64,000 nt of DNA from Gamarada debralockiae (GCA_002803225.1 NXFV01000700.1:62001-126000); one strand, 5' to 3'. Positions 35,864 to 49,910 are shown, numbered from the stretch's first letter. The notes: generated from the sequence alone by a model not told the origin. A program made the numbers and translations.

Positions 35864-36285
35864 GTTTAAATAGGAAAAGGGAACTGGCAAAGTATAGCCT
35901 AGGTTTTGAAAGAATGGACGATAGCCTAGCTGGATGTCGCTGGAAAATACACAGCATGAAAGATCCGTTTCAAGGAGCTGTCCTGAAACTGCATATCATG
36001 AGGGTGATAAAAAGGTACAAGTACTGTTCAAAGAGGGTTATGAGATATCAATTACCTAGTCTTATCTCAACGTTTAACGCGTTTGAGGGCTCTTGGGCAT
36101 ACTTTATGTATTAATCGCCTACTCTAGGATGATAATTAAAGGGAGGTCTCTCGAACAAAAATACCTCTTCTTGGTCACTCAATGAAGTTGGAAGGCTGGC
36201 ATCTCGAATTTCATTCTTTGCAATAGAGCGGACAGAGCTTTCGAGCATGAAACACAACTTTTGCTTCATTGAGCTCTACCTACTT
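35864..36285. other. intergenic
   Basis: About 420 bases downstream of ARPC1 (minus strand). Presumably its 3' UTR. Nothing else is seen. Confidence 0.5.
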
Positions 36286-37480
36286 CTATGCGTTCCAGAT
36301 CACGATTCTTCCATCAACGCCGCTCGCTAGAATTTGTTAGTAAATCTTTCATTGACTAAATTCTCCAGGAAACTTACTGCTGAACTTCCTAACAGCACCA
36401 CCAGATTCTTCGTAAACACGGATCGTGCTGATTGTGTTCTGATGCACAGTCTTCAGCTGAGTGTCATCCTTTGTCTTTCCTTTCAAGTCCATCTGCTTGA
36501 ACATATTGAAAGCCGATTCCTCTCGCGCGTCTCCAAGTCCAGGTCGTCCCTTCGATTCCAAAGACCCGGTGAGCTGCCATCCTCCCTCATTGCCCTTGAA
36601 TCTGTATGCCTCGCAATCGTAGCCTGCAGCGATAATCTCGGCTTCGCCGTTCCAGATGAGACTCATGAATGGAAGCAACTGAGTGCTTACACTGACCACT
36701 GCCCTTGGAGGTTGGTCCGCACCGTTTGGATATACAACAGTGATGCTGCTATCGTGAGCTGCAAATGCCAAGGCATCGCCGCTGGGAGAGAATGAGACAG
36801 CATGGACCCATCCTGCCGAATTGTTGAGATATTCTCCGCAAACAGTGTTGAATGGCAATCGTTCTCCCCACACTCCGGGCTCTGGTCTAGCATCCACACC
36901 CTTAATGAAGCTGGAGAAGACTCTCGCGTGCGCATCGGTCGAACCAGCCGCCAAGAGAACAGAGTTCGGGTGCCATGCCACAGTCGTGATTGTACTTCGA
37001 ATAGGCTTCTTGATATGCTTTGATACCCACCAATCATTCTCTTCCTCGAAATAACAGATGGCAATGACTCTCGCACCGGATCCTACGGCGAATTTGGTTT
37101 CGGACGGAGACCAACGAACAAATGTCGCGGCGCGGTTGATTCGGAGGAGTACGAGGGTTGGCTTGTAACCAGTTGGAGAAGGTTCCCAGACCAAGGCGTT
37201 TCGATCTAGGAGATTGATGTCAGCAATTGTATATGAGGAGGTTGGTAGTAGGCATACCTTGCGAGCAGGTCACAATTCTCCCGCTGTTCAATGCAATATC
37301 AACGCTCGTAACAGTCTTATCATGACCCTTCAACTCGTCCTTGAGCTTGAATCCACTTCCTGTACGTCCATAAAGTTCCACGCTTGTGTCTCGTGCTACG
37401 GCCAACGTTTGCTTGTCGGCAGAAAAGGAGTGGTCTGCGATTGGGTGGTGGAAGAGATGGTGAACTTCTGGGGAGGCCAT
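36286..37480 (-). CDS. ARC40: Arp2/3 complex subunit 1 (ARPC1/p40, WD40)
   Basis: WD-repeat subunit of the Arp2/3 actin-nucleating complex, acting at cortical actin patches and endocytic sites. Exons 37258-37480, 36378-37205, 36286-36326; 363 residues, the family's usual size. The start is MASPEVHHLFHHPIADHSFS. The repeats contain DRNALVWEPSPTGYKPTLV, NRAATFVRWSPSETKFAVGS, EENDWWVSKHIKKPIRST, STDAHARVFSSFIKGVD, GWVHAVSFSPSGDALAFAAHDS and LIWNGEAEIIAAGYD, a near-textbook ARPC1 series. The tiny last exon gives TSGVDGRIVIWNA, the canonical family C-terminus. Intron 2 has a perfect TACTAAC-type branch. It is divergent from the U2 B'' gene. Confidence 0.95.
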
Positions 37481-37769
37481 TACGGATATGTATGTATGAT
37501 AGGAGGAGCTCTCTACTATCAATGTTGTGAATGGAGTTGTTGCTTGACTAGGGTGACGACAGCGAGGTTGAAGCGGGCGTAGTGGGGTTGGTGCCTGAGG
37601 GGCACACGAGCTTGAGAAATCTTGGCGTTCTCGATCCAAAATTTTGGAATCTCAGTCTCGATCGCGACCTCAAATTCCGAACTCACTCGAGAAGCTACGT
37701 TCCATTTAGGAAGACACCAAGTCTTCTAATCTGATACACGCACTCAAAATCACCAATACTTCCGCGAAA
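37481..37769. promoter_or_regulatory. compact bidirectional promoter, ARPC1 / U2 B''
   Basis: 289 bases between divergent start codons. Both promoters and leaders must lie here. No specific site was identified. Confidence 0.55.
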
Positions 37770-38445
37770 ATGGCTGCGACAACTACCAGGGGAGCAGCAG
37801 CTCCAGGTACCAAAGGTCCCAAACCAACCTATGCGCCAAACCAGACCCTGTACATCACAAACCTCCCCTCCTCGAAAATCCAAAAAGACGACCTCAGAAG
37901 ATCCCTCTACATGCTTTTCTCCACCTACGGCTCTGTCCTCGACGTTGTTGCCCTAAAAACCATGAAGATGCGTGGTCAGGCACATGTTACATATAAAGAT
38001 GTTCAGACGGCAACTCAGGCTATGAGAGCATTGCAGAAGTTCGAGTTCTTTGGAAGGGAAATGGTATGCCTTCATTGTATTCTTGAGAAGCTTCAGCAAT
38101 TGACTAACTTGTCGATTCTAGGACATCTCATACGCCAAGTCGAAATCTCATTTCGTTGCCAAGCTGGATGGGACTTTCATGCCTTCTGCCCCTCCTGGTG
38201 AGGTTACTGCTACGGAATTACAACAGAGTATCTTCAATGGACCACCTTCAGCTGCGATGTCAACTACTGCGACATTGCCAGCTCCCGGAACTTTGAAACC
38301 ACCTGCTGCAGATCATGTTATGGAGGATGCTAGGAGTCCGACTACGAGTGTGGCAGGTCAGAAGAGGAGAAGAGATGAGGAGGAACAGGCAGAAGAAGAT
38401 AGTGAAGGCGATGTTGCTATGGAGGAGGATAGTGATGATGAGTAG
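37770..38445 (+). CDS. MSL1: U2 snRNP B'' protein (Msl1/U1A-U2B'' family)
   Basis: RRM protein that binds stem-loop IV of U2 snRNA with U2A'. Exons 37770-38063 and 38122-38445; 205 residues. The RRM spans about residues 26-104: RNP2 LYITNLPSSK, RNP1 RGQAHVTYKD, then FFGREMDISYAKSKS continuing across the intron. This segment is diagnostic of U1A/U2B''. There is only one RRM; the C-terminal ~100 residues are Pro/Ala-rich then acidic (EEDSEGDVAMEEDSDDE) with a basic patch QKRRRDEE. The single RRM favours U2 B'' over two-RRM U1A. Confidence 0.88.
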
Positions 38446-38683
38446 TATGGGGGTTTTCAGGCATTGCAAGGCGTTGGGAGTTGGATGGACACAAAGATTC
38501 ACAAAGTGGGCATTTCCCAATTCGGGTCAGCATCAAGAGGGAAGCTATTGAAAGGAGACAAAAGCATATACCATTCGCCAGAACACCTGGTATCCCCTAA
38601 ACCTTTAGCCTATCCGAACGATCTGTGATACTCAGCACTCCCATGCAGTCGTTATCCGTACCACCTCCGTGATTGCTTCTATT

Positions 38684-39525
38684 CTACTGACCGCTTCCAT
38701 CCACCTGAGCCATTTCGGGAGGCACCCACAAGCCAACGCAGCCTCCCACCAATCCAAGCCATGCCATCAAATACTCCTCGATCGGACAATCAAAGCACTC
38801 CATGGCTTCCTTAGTTTGGCATGGGTGGATGCAGAAAGCTGGAATGTCTGTGACAGGGTGGTGCTAAAGGACTATCAGAACAGACATGAAGTGCTATCCG
38901 ATCAACTTACTCCAGCAGAGATTCCACCCGTGACACCCACAGCTCGAAGTTGACTTTTGTATTGCTCAGGCACGAGATATCGATAGACGGAATTTATATC
39001 GAGTCCTGACTCGCCATTCGGGAGGTCATGCAAGGTGAACCATAAGGCGGGCATTTGATATGTTGGGTGTAGGTGGATTTCGTAAGTCACGTATGGTTGG
39101 TTAGAGTACAGACTGTACACAGGGGGTGCATCGCCTGCTCCATCAACTGTTTCATTTGGTCGTAAAGCTTCCTGTATCCTGGATTAGCTTACATTCCCAT
39201 CATTGAAGGAAGCATTGCCAACCTCGTCCATTTCTTCGGCGGTGGCCATATCAATATCCAACTGGCTCGAAACCGGCTCTTCTCCTCCACTCAACTTTTC
39301 AAATTGCCGTATGAGATCATCTTGGTCATCAGGAAGCTGGAGTAACCGAATGATCTCGATGTAAGTGGCTCCAGTTGTCAGAGTCCGCCGTGGACTGATC
39401 TTAAAGATCTTCCTAGTTGGACCTAACCTTGCTTGAATATATCTCTGATCGAAATGAGCACAAGCAAGCTCAAACTCGTCTTGAGTGAGAAAAGGCCATT
39501 GACGATACTCGCAATGATGACCCAT
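38684..39525 (-). CDS. ATG10: Atg10, E2-like enzyme for Atg12-Atg5 conjugation
   Basis: E2-like ligase of autophagy that transfers Atg12 to Atg5. Exons taken as 39223-39525, 38911-39171, 38684-38863; 247 residues. The N-terminal part PFLTQDEFELACAHFDQRY, the core VTYEIHLHPTYQMPALWFTLHDL, and the catalytic end HHPVTDIPAFCIHPCQTKEAM are diagnostic; the active Cys is that of the HPC motif. The start is the ATG at 39525; the frame opens at a GTG further upstream. The first intron is uncertain: the frame reads through except for one in-frame TAA at about 39185-39187. A perfect donor (GTAAGC) sits only 21 nt from the best acceptor, so I used the weaker donor GTTGGC, which gives a 50-nt intron with CTAAT as branch. 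Confidence 0.85.
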
Positions 39526-40133
39526 TGTGCAAAATTGTGTGATTTGAGAAGATTGTGCCACGAGGAAGATCGAAGAAATCGCGGTGAAGGCCCTTCAAGC
39601 GACTTGCTTGAATTGGCTCACTGTACCTTCATGTTAAGGGAAGGAGCGTTTTGAGAAGTGTAAAGCTGTCACCTAAGACTGATATTAGTACGACCGTTCA
39701 TATCGGAACCACATTCGTCTTATTACTTCGTGAAAGAGATCCTGCCTTGGTTCGTAGCCTTCCCACTATGCAACGCGTCTTCAACGTGTACCCCTGTCAG
39801 AGCGTTTTTATGGGACGAAGGAGCCTTGAAAACACAGCCTGAGAGTATCTAACACAAAATCTTAAAAGCTGTTTAAAGACAAAGGGAGAAATTCATTTGG
39901 TCACTCATTTGCGCTCAGCCATCAACAACCATCAAGAACTTCGATTGCTAGGGACCGTTGGTGGCGTTGGAGTTGACAAGGCTGAATGCACACCTGTCCA
40001 TTCTCGCTAAAGTTCTCTCCTCTTCAATATTCTCGGACAAACGTGTAAAGAAGGACAACTTTTTGGCGTTCTCACCCATCGCATCGCAATTGCTTGTCGA
40101 ATAGTCGCTCCTTAAGATGATCCAACGTATTCG
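39526..40133. promoter_or_regulatory. divergent promoter region, ATG10 / GH47 gene
   Basis: 608 bases between divergent start codons, holding both promoters. Nothing more specific is recognised. Confidence 0.45.
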
Positions 40134-42468
<2,335 letters not shown>

Positions 42469-43661
42469 AATAGGAAAAGGGTAGGATATGTGTACATAGG
42501 AAAGGCTTTAGGGGAACGCAGCACTGCTGCGCATCTGTATTTTATATTTCAAAAGTCGGGCCTAAACAGCCCCTTTTTAAGTTTTCCTGTATCCTCCCAG
42601 TGATGCCCAAGGTTTCCAGTCCGATATTCGATCTCCAACACTCCTCCCTCCCTTCATCCTGACTTGTAGCTCCAGAGAAGGGTCGAATTACTCTCGGCAA
42701 TGTAATTGTAGAACAGAGCCTCCACAATGGTGCTAAATGGGTATAGTATAGTATCTTGTGGAAGAGTGACTAAATGGGCTTTATTTCAGGGGTAGCTGTG
42801 CTTTCATGGGACCGTGTCTTCTTAGCCGCTCCCGGTTGCAAACCACAGAACGGCTCGAGTGCTTAATATGCCAAAATTGGTTACTCTCGGCTCCTGTTCA
42901 TGTATGCAGACTGATGCCTGTACTTGTCTTGTAGAGCCACTGCACACAGTGACAATGGTTTCGGGACACGGTCGGGCGGAGTCCTAAATGCCTCTTATTC
43001 CTTGAGAGACGAGCATCCTCGTAGTAGATCTAGGGTTGGCCTTGACTATTGATATAGGGAGCGCAATGATTGTAGAATTGGCCAATCAGCGGATCTTCAT
43101 GCCTCTCTATGAACAATCCTTTGTCACCGGAGTAGCTCTCGAGCATCAACGACGTCTTGGAAGGCTTTTGCTAGATCTCCGTCGATATTTTAGTAGTTGT
43201 TTACCTTAACTCGGCATAACGGCAATGAAGTCTCATAAAGATTTTTCCTCGCACGGCCTTCATGGTCCCGACTGGCCGTCCAATCTATTTTAGCTGCACC
43301 TGTCAGATTTTCTTAGCCAATCACACCAATCCAAGGTTCTGGACCCACGAACTTGGAACGCGATAAGGCTTTGCCTCCTTAACTACCTTATGCTCATCAC
43401 AGCTCCCGCTCTCTCCAGTAACCATGGCGCATGGTCGGCCCTCTCCATCGCAAGGCTAGGTCTAGCCAGAGGAGTGAGTTGTTGCTGGATGATATAGTGC
43501 GCTCTCGTCACTCCTTGTGCGACAGTATCAGGCTTCTATTTATGCACCCTCAACCGTATGGTCACCTCAGATCGACCCCCAATTCACGGCACATGTAAGG
43601 GGCCAACCTCGCATCCTACATTCCTCGACTCCACGATTGCGCACACCGTTGAATACCCGTT
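42469..43661. other. intergenic; promoter of the permease gene
   Basis: 1.2 kb without a recognisable gene. It precedes the amino-acid permease and presumably carries its regulatory region. I did not find a specific motif I would defend. Confidence 0.5.
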
Positions 43662-45754
43662 ATGGAGAACAACGATGTTGAGAAGGGCAGTGCGTCAGAT
43701 GTGAAGGACCATGCCTCAACGTCGCCATCATACAGTACGAATGGAGGAGGCGGACCAAATTACGAGGGAACTACAATTATACACCAGAGTCTTGGTCGGA
43801 GACTCTTCGAGAGCTTCAAGCGCGATCCGAATTTAACTGCTACGCCCAAAGGCGTTATCGGTTCAAATGGCAGAGTCTTCGATGGTGGGAGTGCAGCTCT
43901 CGCCACTGCAACTTCTCCTTTGGCACGGAGATTGAAAGGAAGACATTTGCAGATGATTGCCATTGGAGGATCAATTGGTGAGCTCGTTCAAGAGTTTCCA
44001 AGGCATAATCTAACGATTAACAGGTACTGGCCTTTTCGTTGGATCTGGAAAAGCTCTCGAAGCTGGGGGTCCCGCCTCTCTGCTGATATGCTATTCTCTC
44101 ATTGGCATGATGCTATATTGTACCGTCCACGCCCTGGGTGAAATGGCTGTTTTGTTTCCAGTGGCTGGATCGTTCTCGGCGTACTCGACTCGGTTCTTGG
44201 ACCCCGCTTGGGGCTTTGCTATGGGATGGGTATGAAGGATCTTCATTCTACGTTGGATGTCATGCTTACTGTTGTAGAATTATGCCATGCAATGGCTTAC
44301 CGTGCTTCCGCTGGAAATCATTGCTGCGTCCATTACTATCAACTTTTGGGACGGCGCAAGGCATAACCATGCGATCTTTGTAACGGTATTCCTAGTGGTT
44401 ATCATATCGATCAACCTGTTTGGTGTCAAAGGATACGGCGAAGCCGAGTTCTGCTTCTCGATCATCAAGATTGTCGCCGTAATTGGATATATGCAAGTAG
44501 TCCTTACGCATTCCTTGTAGCGCAGACTGACTCTCGATATAGTCTCCTGGGTATAATCCTTAATTGTGGCGGCGGTACTGATGGCGGATATATGTGAGAA
44601 AACCCCATTCATTGTATCATTCGTTCACTGCTCTTGAGGATTTTCCCGCCTTCCTCGTCCTCTCCTCGGATAGCTTGAAGCACTTCTTTCTCGTCGTTTA
44701 CTGTCAATCTATGCTTGGAACGTAAAATGCTGACTGCTTTTCTAGAGGCGGTAAATTCTGGCACAATCCAGGAGCTTTCCACAATGGGTTCAAAGGCCTA
44801 TGCAGTGTATTCGTCAACGCTGCATTCGCCTTCGCAGGCACCGAATTGGTCGGCCTCGCAGCCGCAGAGACCGCCAATCCACGAAGATCTCTCCCAACAG
44901 CAATCAAACAGGTCTTCTGGCGTATCACGATTTTCTACGTCGTGTCTCTTCTCCTTGTGGGCCTTCTCGTCCCTTACACCGACCATCGTCTCCTTACAGG
45001 TGGAAGCGCCAACGCTGCCGCTTCTCCCTTCGTGATCTCTATCAAGAACGCCGGCATCGAGGTGCTACCTTCCGTCATGAATGCAGTCATTCTTATTGCC
45101 GTTCTCTCGGTCGGAAATTCAGCTATTTTCGGATCCTCCAGAACACTGGCTGCTCTTGCAGAGCAAGGCCAAGCACCAAAGATCTTACGTTATATCGACC
45201 GCAAAGGGCGTCCTCTTGTTGCCATCGGCGTTGCATCTGCTATAGGCTTTGTTGCCTACGCAGCCGATTCTGGTATAGAAGGCACAGTCTTAGGCTGGAT
45301 GCTCGCGCTCTCAGCCCTCTCCTCAATCTTTACATGGGGATCCATCTGCCTGGCACACATCCGCTTCCGACGAGCGTGGAAAGTACAAGGTCATACCCTC
45401 GACGAACTAGCCTTCCGCTCCCAACCCGGTGTCATCGGCTCCTGGGTCGGCTTCCTCTTCAATTGTCTCGTGCTCGTCGCCCAATTCTGGGTCGGCGCAT
45501 GGCCAGTTGGTTATGGAAATGGCTCCGGAGCTACGCAGGCTGAGAACTTCTTCTTGAATTATATGGCTGCTCCGATTGTGATTATTTTCTATCTTGGATA
45601 TAAGTTTTGGTTTAGGACACCGTTTATGAGGTCTAAGGATATGGATCTACAGACTGGTATTAGGGAGTTAAACCTCCCTGAGTTGTTAGCTGAGGAGAGG
45701 GCGGAGAAGGCGGCTTGGCCGAGGTGGAAGAAGGCTTATAAGCTTGTCTGCTGA
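43662..45754 (+). CDS. amino-acid permease (APC superfamily, YAT family)
   Basis: Plasma-membrane amino-acid/H+ symporter of the fungal YAT family (Gap1/Dip5-like). Five exons: 43662-43977, 44024-44229, 44278-44492, 44543-44593, 44746-45754; 598 residues. After a ~100-residue cytosolic N-terminus comes the family signature RRLKGRHLQMIAIGGSI|GTGLFVGSG across intron 1, then GEMAVLFPVAGSFSAYSTRF, NYAMQWLTVLPLEIIAASI, FWHNPGAF, AGTELVGLAAAETANPRRS, and GNSAIFGSSRTLAALAEQGQAPKI, with about 12 hydrophobic segments. Intron 3 (44493-44542) begins GCAAGT, a GC-AG intron, and is required to join VIGY to ILLGIILNCGGG. Substrate range cannot be read from sequence. Confidence 0.93.
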
Positions 45755-46720
45755 GATTTTGACTCTCTTTGGTTTCTTGCGTAGCTGGTAAGGGATGTAT
45801 TTTGGATAATGACTCCTATGTTTGAGCACATTGTGTACATTAGGAAGGAGGATTTGGGATGGTGTTTTGGTCGTACATGCCTTGACGTCTGCGATGATAC
45901 CACTTGGATGCAATATGAAATAGAATGCACGCAAATTCATTTGTTCTTATACTTTCAGCCTTTATTCGTGAGTGATACCAGCTTTGCGTCCAAAGTTCTT
46001 TGTGCTCGGCTATGGCGCCCTATGCTTGACATCTCGAGGACTTGTCGCATTTGGCACGTCCCCTCCTCGCAGGCTGGCAAAGACGCTACTCCCTTCCAGC
46101 TTCACTAAAGCTAAAGCGTTACACCCGCAGGAATTCTTTGAAAACCCAGACATACAATAAAAAACCCTCAACCTTTTAGCTGTGAAGTCCTTAGTCCGTC
46201 CTACTTCACGTGCCCCCCTAAAATAGCCCCCTCTTCCCCGGAGCTGGAAAATGTCAAAACGATGCCTGATACGGTACGGTCGCTAGCGAATCGGCTTCCG
46301 CGTTAAACACTTCTAGAAACTTGAACTAATCCACATTGCCAAGACGCTAGCTGTCATATTCCTGCATTCACCTCCAAATTGTCACGTGTTCGCGACGTCT
46401 CGCTACTATATTATAATAAATAGGCAATAGTGTACAAGTCTGCGAAATCAGTTTCAAACCTAAACACTCAATGATTTACTGTAATGTTGATCCACATTTG
46501 ACCGAGACATTAGTTCTATTATGGTCAAGTTAAATTTTAGACCCTGCACCTAACCTTCCCTGCTCTGTTGGAGTCACACGTCAAAGTGGAAGACTGCCTA
46601 AGGATTAGGCTACCATCCACTGGACTTTCTTAGCGTTCTGGACATTTACTGTTAAATTCGGTATCCGTCAACAGAGATCATCTCCCAAGGCCATCTGTAC
46701 CTTTCCCTCGATCTGTCAGG
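45755..46720. other. intergenic, AT-rich in part
   Basis: Region after the permease and before the HET pseudogene. It includes AT-rich stretches (for example around 46408-46430). No gene is seen. It begins the segment in which decayed genes lie. Confidence 0.5.
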
Positions 46721-48303
46721 ATGTCTACCTCGTCATCTTTGCCGGCCGGAAGCCGATCCGGTTACTTGAGTTGCTCCCAAGTTCAACTTCCGCTGCCCTC
46801 AAGTGCCATCTCATCCACGTCTTTCTCACTGAAAATCCACCTTACGAAGCTCTTAGCTACTGCTAGGGAGACAAGTCGAATCCGGCCACGATTCAATGCG
46901 ATACGGGTACGATTTCGGTTACACAAAATTTGTACTCTGCGCTTATACGACTCCGAAAGAAGCAGGAAATCCGTACGCTTTGGATTGATGCTATTTGTAT
47001 CAACCAGAATGACGATTCAGAGCGCAGCCATCAAGTACGACAAATGAAGGGCATTTACCAAAATGCAAGCTGAACTCTGGTATGGCTTGGTCCTGGCAAT
47101 GACCAAATGAGAAAAGGATTCGAACTCGTTCCGTATCTACTCGACGCCCACTTTGCTCTCAATGAAAATCTACCATTTCTGTACAGCCCATTGCTCGAAC
47201 GGCGTTTGACACATCCAAAATTCGGTGCATTGCAAAACCGACGGGATTTGTACCAGGCATTTCGACAACTCGACAAGTTGCCGTATTTCTCCAGGATGTG
47301 GATTATCCAAGAGCTCGTTGTATCTGGGGATAATACGCAAATTCTTTGCGGATCTGATGAGATCTCTCGAAATATGTTTATCTTTGCTTTTGCCACATTC
47401 AATCGTCTGAGTCTTGGCGAAGGAACTGTTCGCAGGCCCTGGGGGTCCTTCCTTGAGATCATGCAAACTTCTGCAGAGTTCGCACGAAAGGAGTTTCACT
47501 CGCTTTTGTTCCTCTTGGAAGCTTATCGAGAAATGAAATCCACAGATCCTCGGGACAAAGTGTACGGCATCTTAGGCATAGCAGATCCAAAGGATGTGGT
47601 TTCACTTGGTATAGAGGTGAATTATCAACAGGATGTAACCACACTCTATACACATCTAGCTAAAGCGTTTATACAAAGGGACAAGAACTTCAACATTTTT
47701 CAGTGCCTTGGTGTCGCATCCAACAGAAAAGAACTGTCTACTTGGGTACCCGACTGGACCATCGAGGGTGAAATTCCCTAGCCTCTCGGATACAACTGCG
47801 AACCCAACTCCTGCGAAGCCGGAGGCAGAATGGGTATCTCCGTGACATTCACACCAAATGGGAAGGAACTGATTACCAACGGCACGATCATCGACACGAT
47901 TTCTAGTATAGGGGTTGTTGTAGGCCCCGAGGGGCGCGGCAAGATCTATCAGGACTGGGAGGCCGTTGCAGGGAAAGTACACGGCGAAAAGTATGTTTCT
48001 GGTGGAAGCATGATCGATGCATTTATAAGCACCACGCAAGATGATGAGATGGAACAGTTGTTTAAGTGCTTGGGGTACACAGTAGGAAGGCGATTTTGCG
48101 TCACGAATCAGGGATACTTTGCTTTGGTCCCCGGTCACACCAACCAGGGAGATCATATTGCCTTACTCAGAGGAGGAAGATATCCAGTAGTGCTTAGAGC
48201 AATCGGGTCTGCATGGGGTATCATTAGCGAATGCTATGTCCATGGCATTATGCATGGAGAGCTTTACCAAGACATGGATTCAAGAAAATTTTCTTTCATC
48301 TGA
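46721..48303 (+). pseudogene. HET-domain (heterokaryon incompatibility) pseudogene
   Basis: HET-domain proteins trigger cell death after fusion of incompatible hyphae. From about 46762 to 48303 a single frame reads through recognisable HET sequence: KPIRLLELLPSS, ENPPYEALSYC, IRTLWIDAICINQND, ERSHQVRQMKGIY, TLVWLGPG, MWIIQELVVS, DPRDKVYGILGIA, and a C-terminal GRRFCVTNQGYFALVPGHT / ECYVHGIMHGE. It is broken by three in-frame stops: TAG at 46864-46866, where the family has the Trp of SYxWGD; TGA at 47071-47073, just before TLVWLG; and TAG at 47779-47781. The likely start (ATG 46721, SSLPAGS) is in another frame, so a small indel lies near 46755. All three stops are one transition from a sense codon. 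No intron can remove them without deleting conserved residues. Confidence 0.9.
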
Positions 48304-48378
48304 AGCTAGCAGCAAATCTATATTCTTAGGTGGCCTAAGCTGCTGCAGATAGACTAGCCATCCAACTCTGTGTTATTA

Positions 48379-48906
48379 TTAGGTCGTTAGAAATGCTATC
48401 TTTATCATAGTTGCTTCCGACAAATTCGTTGTGATCTTGCTGTTCTGATCCATTAGACGAGATTCGAGCCCACTAAAGGCATTGCGTAACACCTCTAGCA
48501 CACTATTTAGAAATGGTCTTGACTCAAACCCTATCAGGCTTACCCTGCCACGGTCATGAGCCATAACACCTCCTGATCTACCGTCTCCCCTGCTAACAAC
48601 CACGTCCCCAAGGTGGATATCCTTCTCAGGCATACCTCCAGGGATGCTAACTAATAACCCAAAGCGCAGCCTTCGAAATGTAGAGTCCATCCCGCGTGGT
48701 CATGACAGAGGCAGCAGTTGTACCCATGTCTCCTTGACAGACGATCACTATATTATGTCCATAGATAAGGCCGAAAGTGTAGATGTTCTTATCGTGTTCT
48801 GGTTGTGGAGGAGTAACGTGGAGCTCATCTAGCATGTTCCTCGCAGCCGCCTTCTCGGCAGAGCGCATATCCATGCGACCATATAGTCCTCGTGTGTCAA
48901 AGTCAT
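48379..48906 (-). pseudogene. truncated, frameshifted nucleoside-phosphorylase domain of an NLR-like gene
   Basis: Fungal NLR-like proteins often begin with a phosphorylase-like (PNP_UDP) effector domain. Here the N-terminal motif LTHEDYMVAWICALP starts at the ATG at 48906. The frame then shifts at about 48856 to EKAAARNMLDELH ... YTFGLIYGHNIVIVCQG ... GTTAASV, and shifts again near 48690 to STFRRLRFGLLVSIPGGMP ... DIHLGDVVVS. The piece stops at 48379, before the rest of the phosphorylase domain and any NACHT/NB-ARC or repeat region, so it is a relic of roughly the first 170 codons. It faces the HET pseudogene tail to tail, 75 bases away. Confidence 0.85.
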
Positions 48907-49910
48907 GGTGGCATCGAGAGGTCATGCCATGGCGGTCGTACTATAATTTCTGTTTCAAAGGTCTGTCTGGTTGCCAAGAGAAGCAAACAGAACGAAACAA
49001 CGGCGAGCGAGGTACTATATTAGGCGACAAGCACTGCCTACAAGTTGAACCTAGAATGAACTGAACTCGTGCTGAAGGAAAGAAGCTACTTTTCAATGAC
49101 TTGCCAATCAAACGTTCTTATGCCCTGAGCCGAGGGGACGAACCTGTTGGGCCTGTATCTAGGGTGTGAAGGGAGAGATACAACGTAAGGAGTTGGGGAG
49201 ATCAGTATTCAAGGTGAAGCCTAATCGATGAGGTTGTTACAACTATTATTCCTGGTCTTTTCAGGAAGAAGTTGGCTTGGCGTGCACGTGACACAGTGGA
49301 CATGTGGCGCGTGCATGCAGGGATAGGACAGCTAGCGTCTTGGCAATGTGGCTTAGCTCGAATTCTACAGCCGATTTTCGCTAGCGACTGTGAGAGACGG
49401 ACGGCCCTTATCTTTTGCAATGACATGGCTTGCGCACACGACAAATCAGGGACCTCGAAAAGGATCTGATAGCCAGGCCTGCAGCCTCGTCAAAAATTAA
49501 TCCTCAATATGGCGTCATAGCCGGATTCGTCAACTCGAGGTGGTTTGAGGTGCCAAGAGGATACCCTGCTATTTCATCAGCTGCTTGCCAGATTTTGCTT
49601 TTTGGAAACCTGACACCACGGAAACTGTCACCCCCAAATGTACGTACCAACTTTATCCAATGGGAGAGGCGATGGAGCAGATCATCGAATTACGTCCGAT
49701 TGCGGGCCGTACGTGGTGTGAGGCTAGATGAGGAAGCCAAGAAAGCCTTGTTGCTCAAATGATTTGGTCTAAAAGCTGGACCGCCCCTATTATTTCTGGA
49801 CATCATTCTTCTAAGCAGATTATTTATTGACCTGGTGGCTGTTCTATCTTTGCAGAACTACATCTTAAATTCAACGTCAAAAACTCTTCGAGACACCGAG
49901 AACAGCAATC
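48907..49910. other. intergenic
   Basis: 1 kb with short open frames on both strands and no recognisable family. It could include the promoter of the decayed minus-strand gene and of the gene at 49911. Confidence 0.45.

Noticed and set aside
39526..39561. Start of ATG10 at 39561
   Set aside because: The codon there is GTG on the minus strand; the first ATG is at 39525 and leads directly into the conserved N-terminus.
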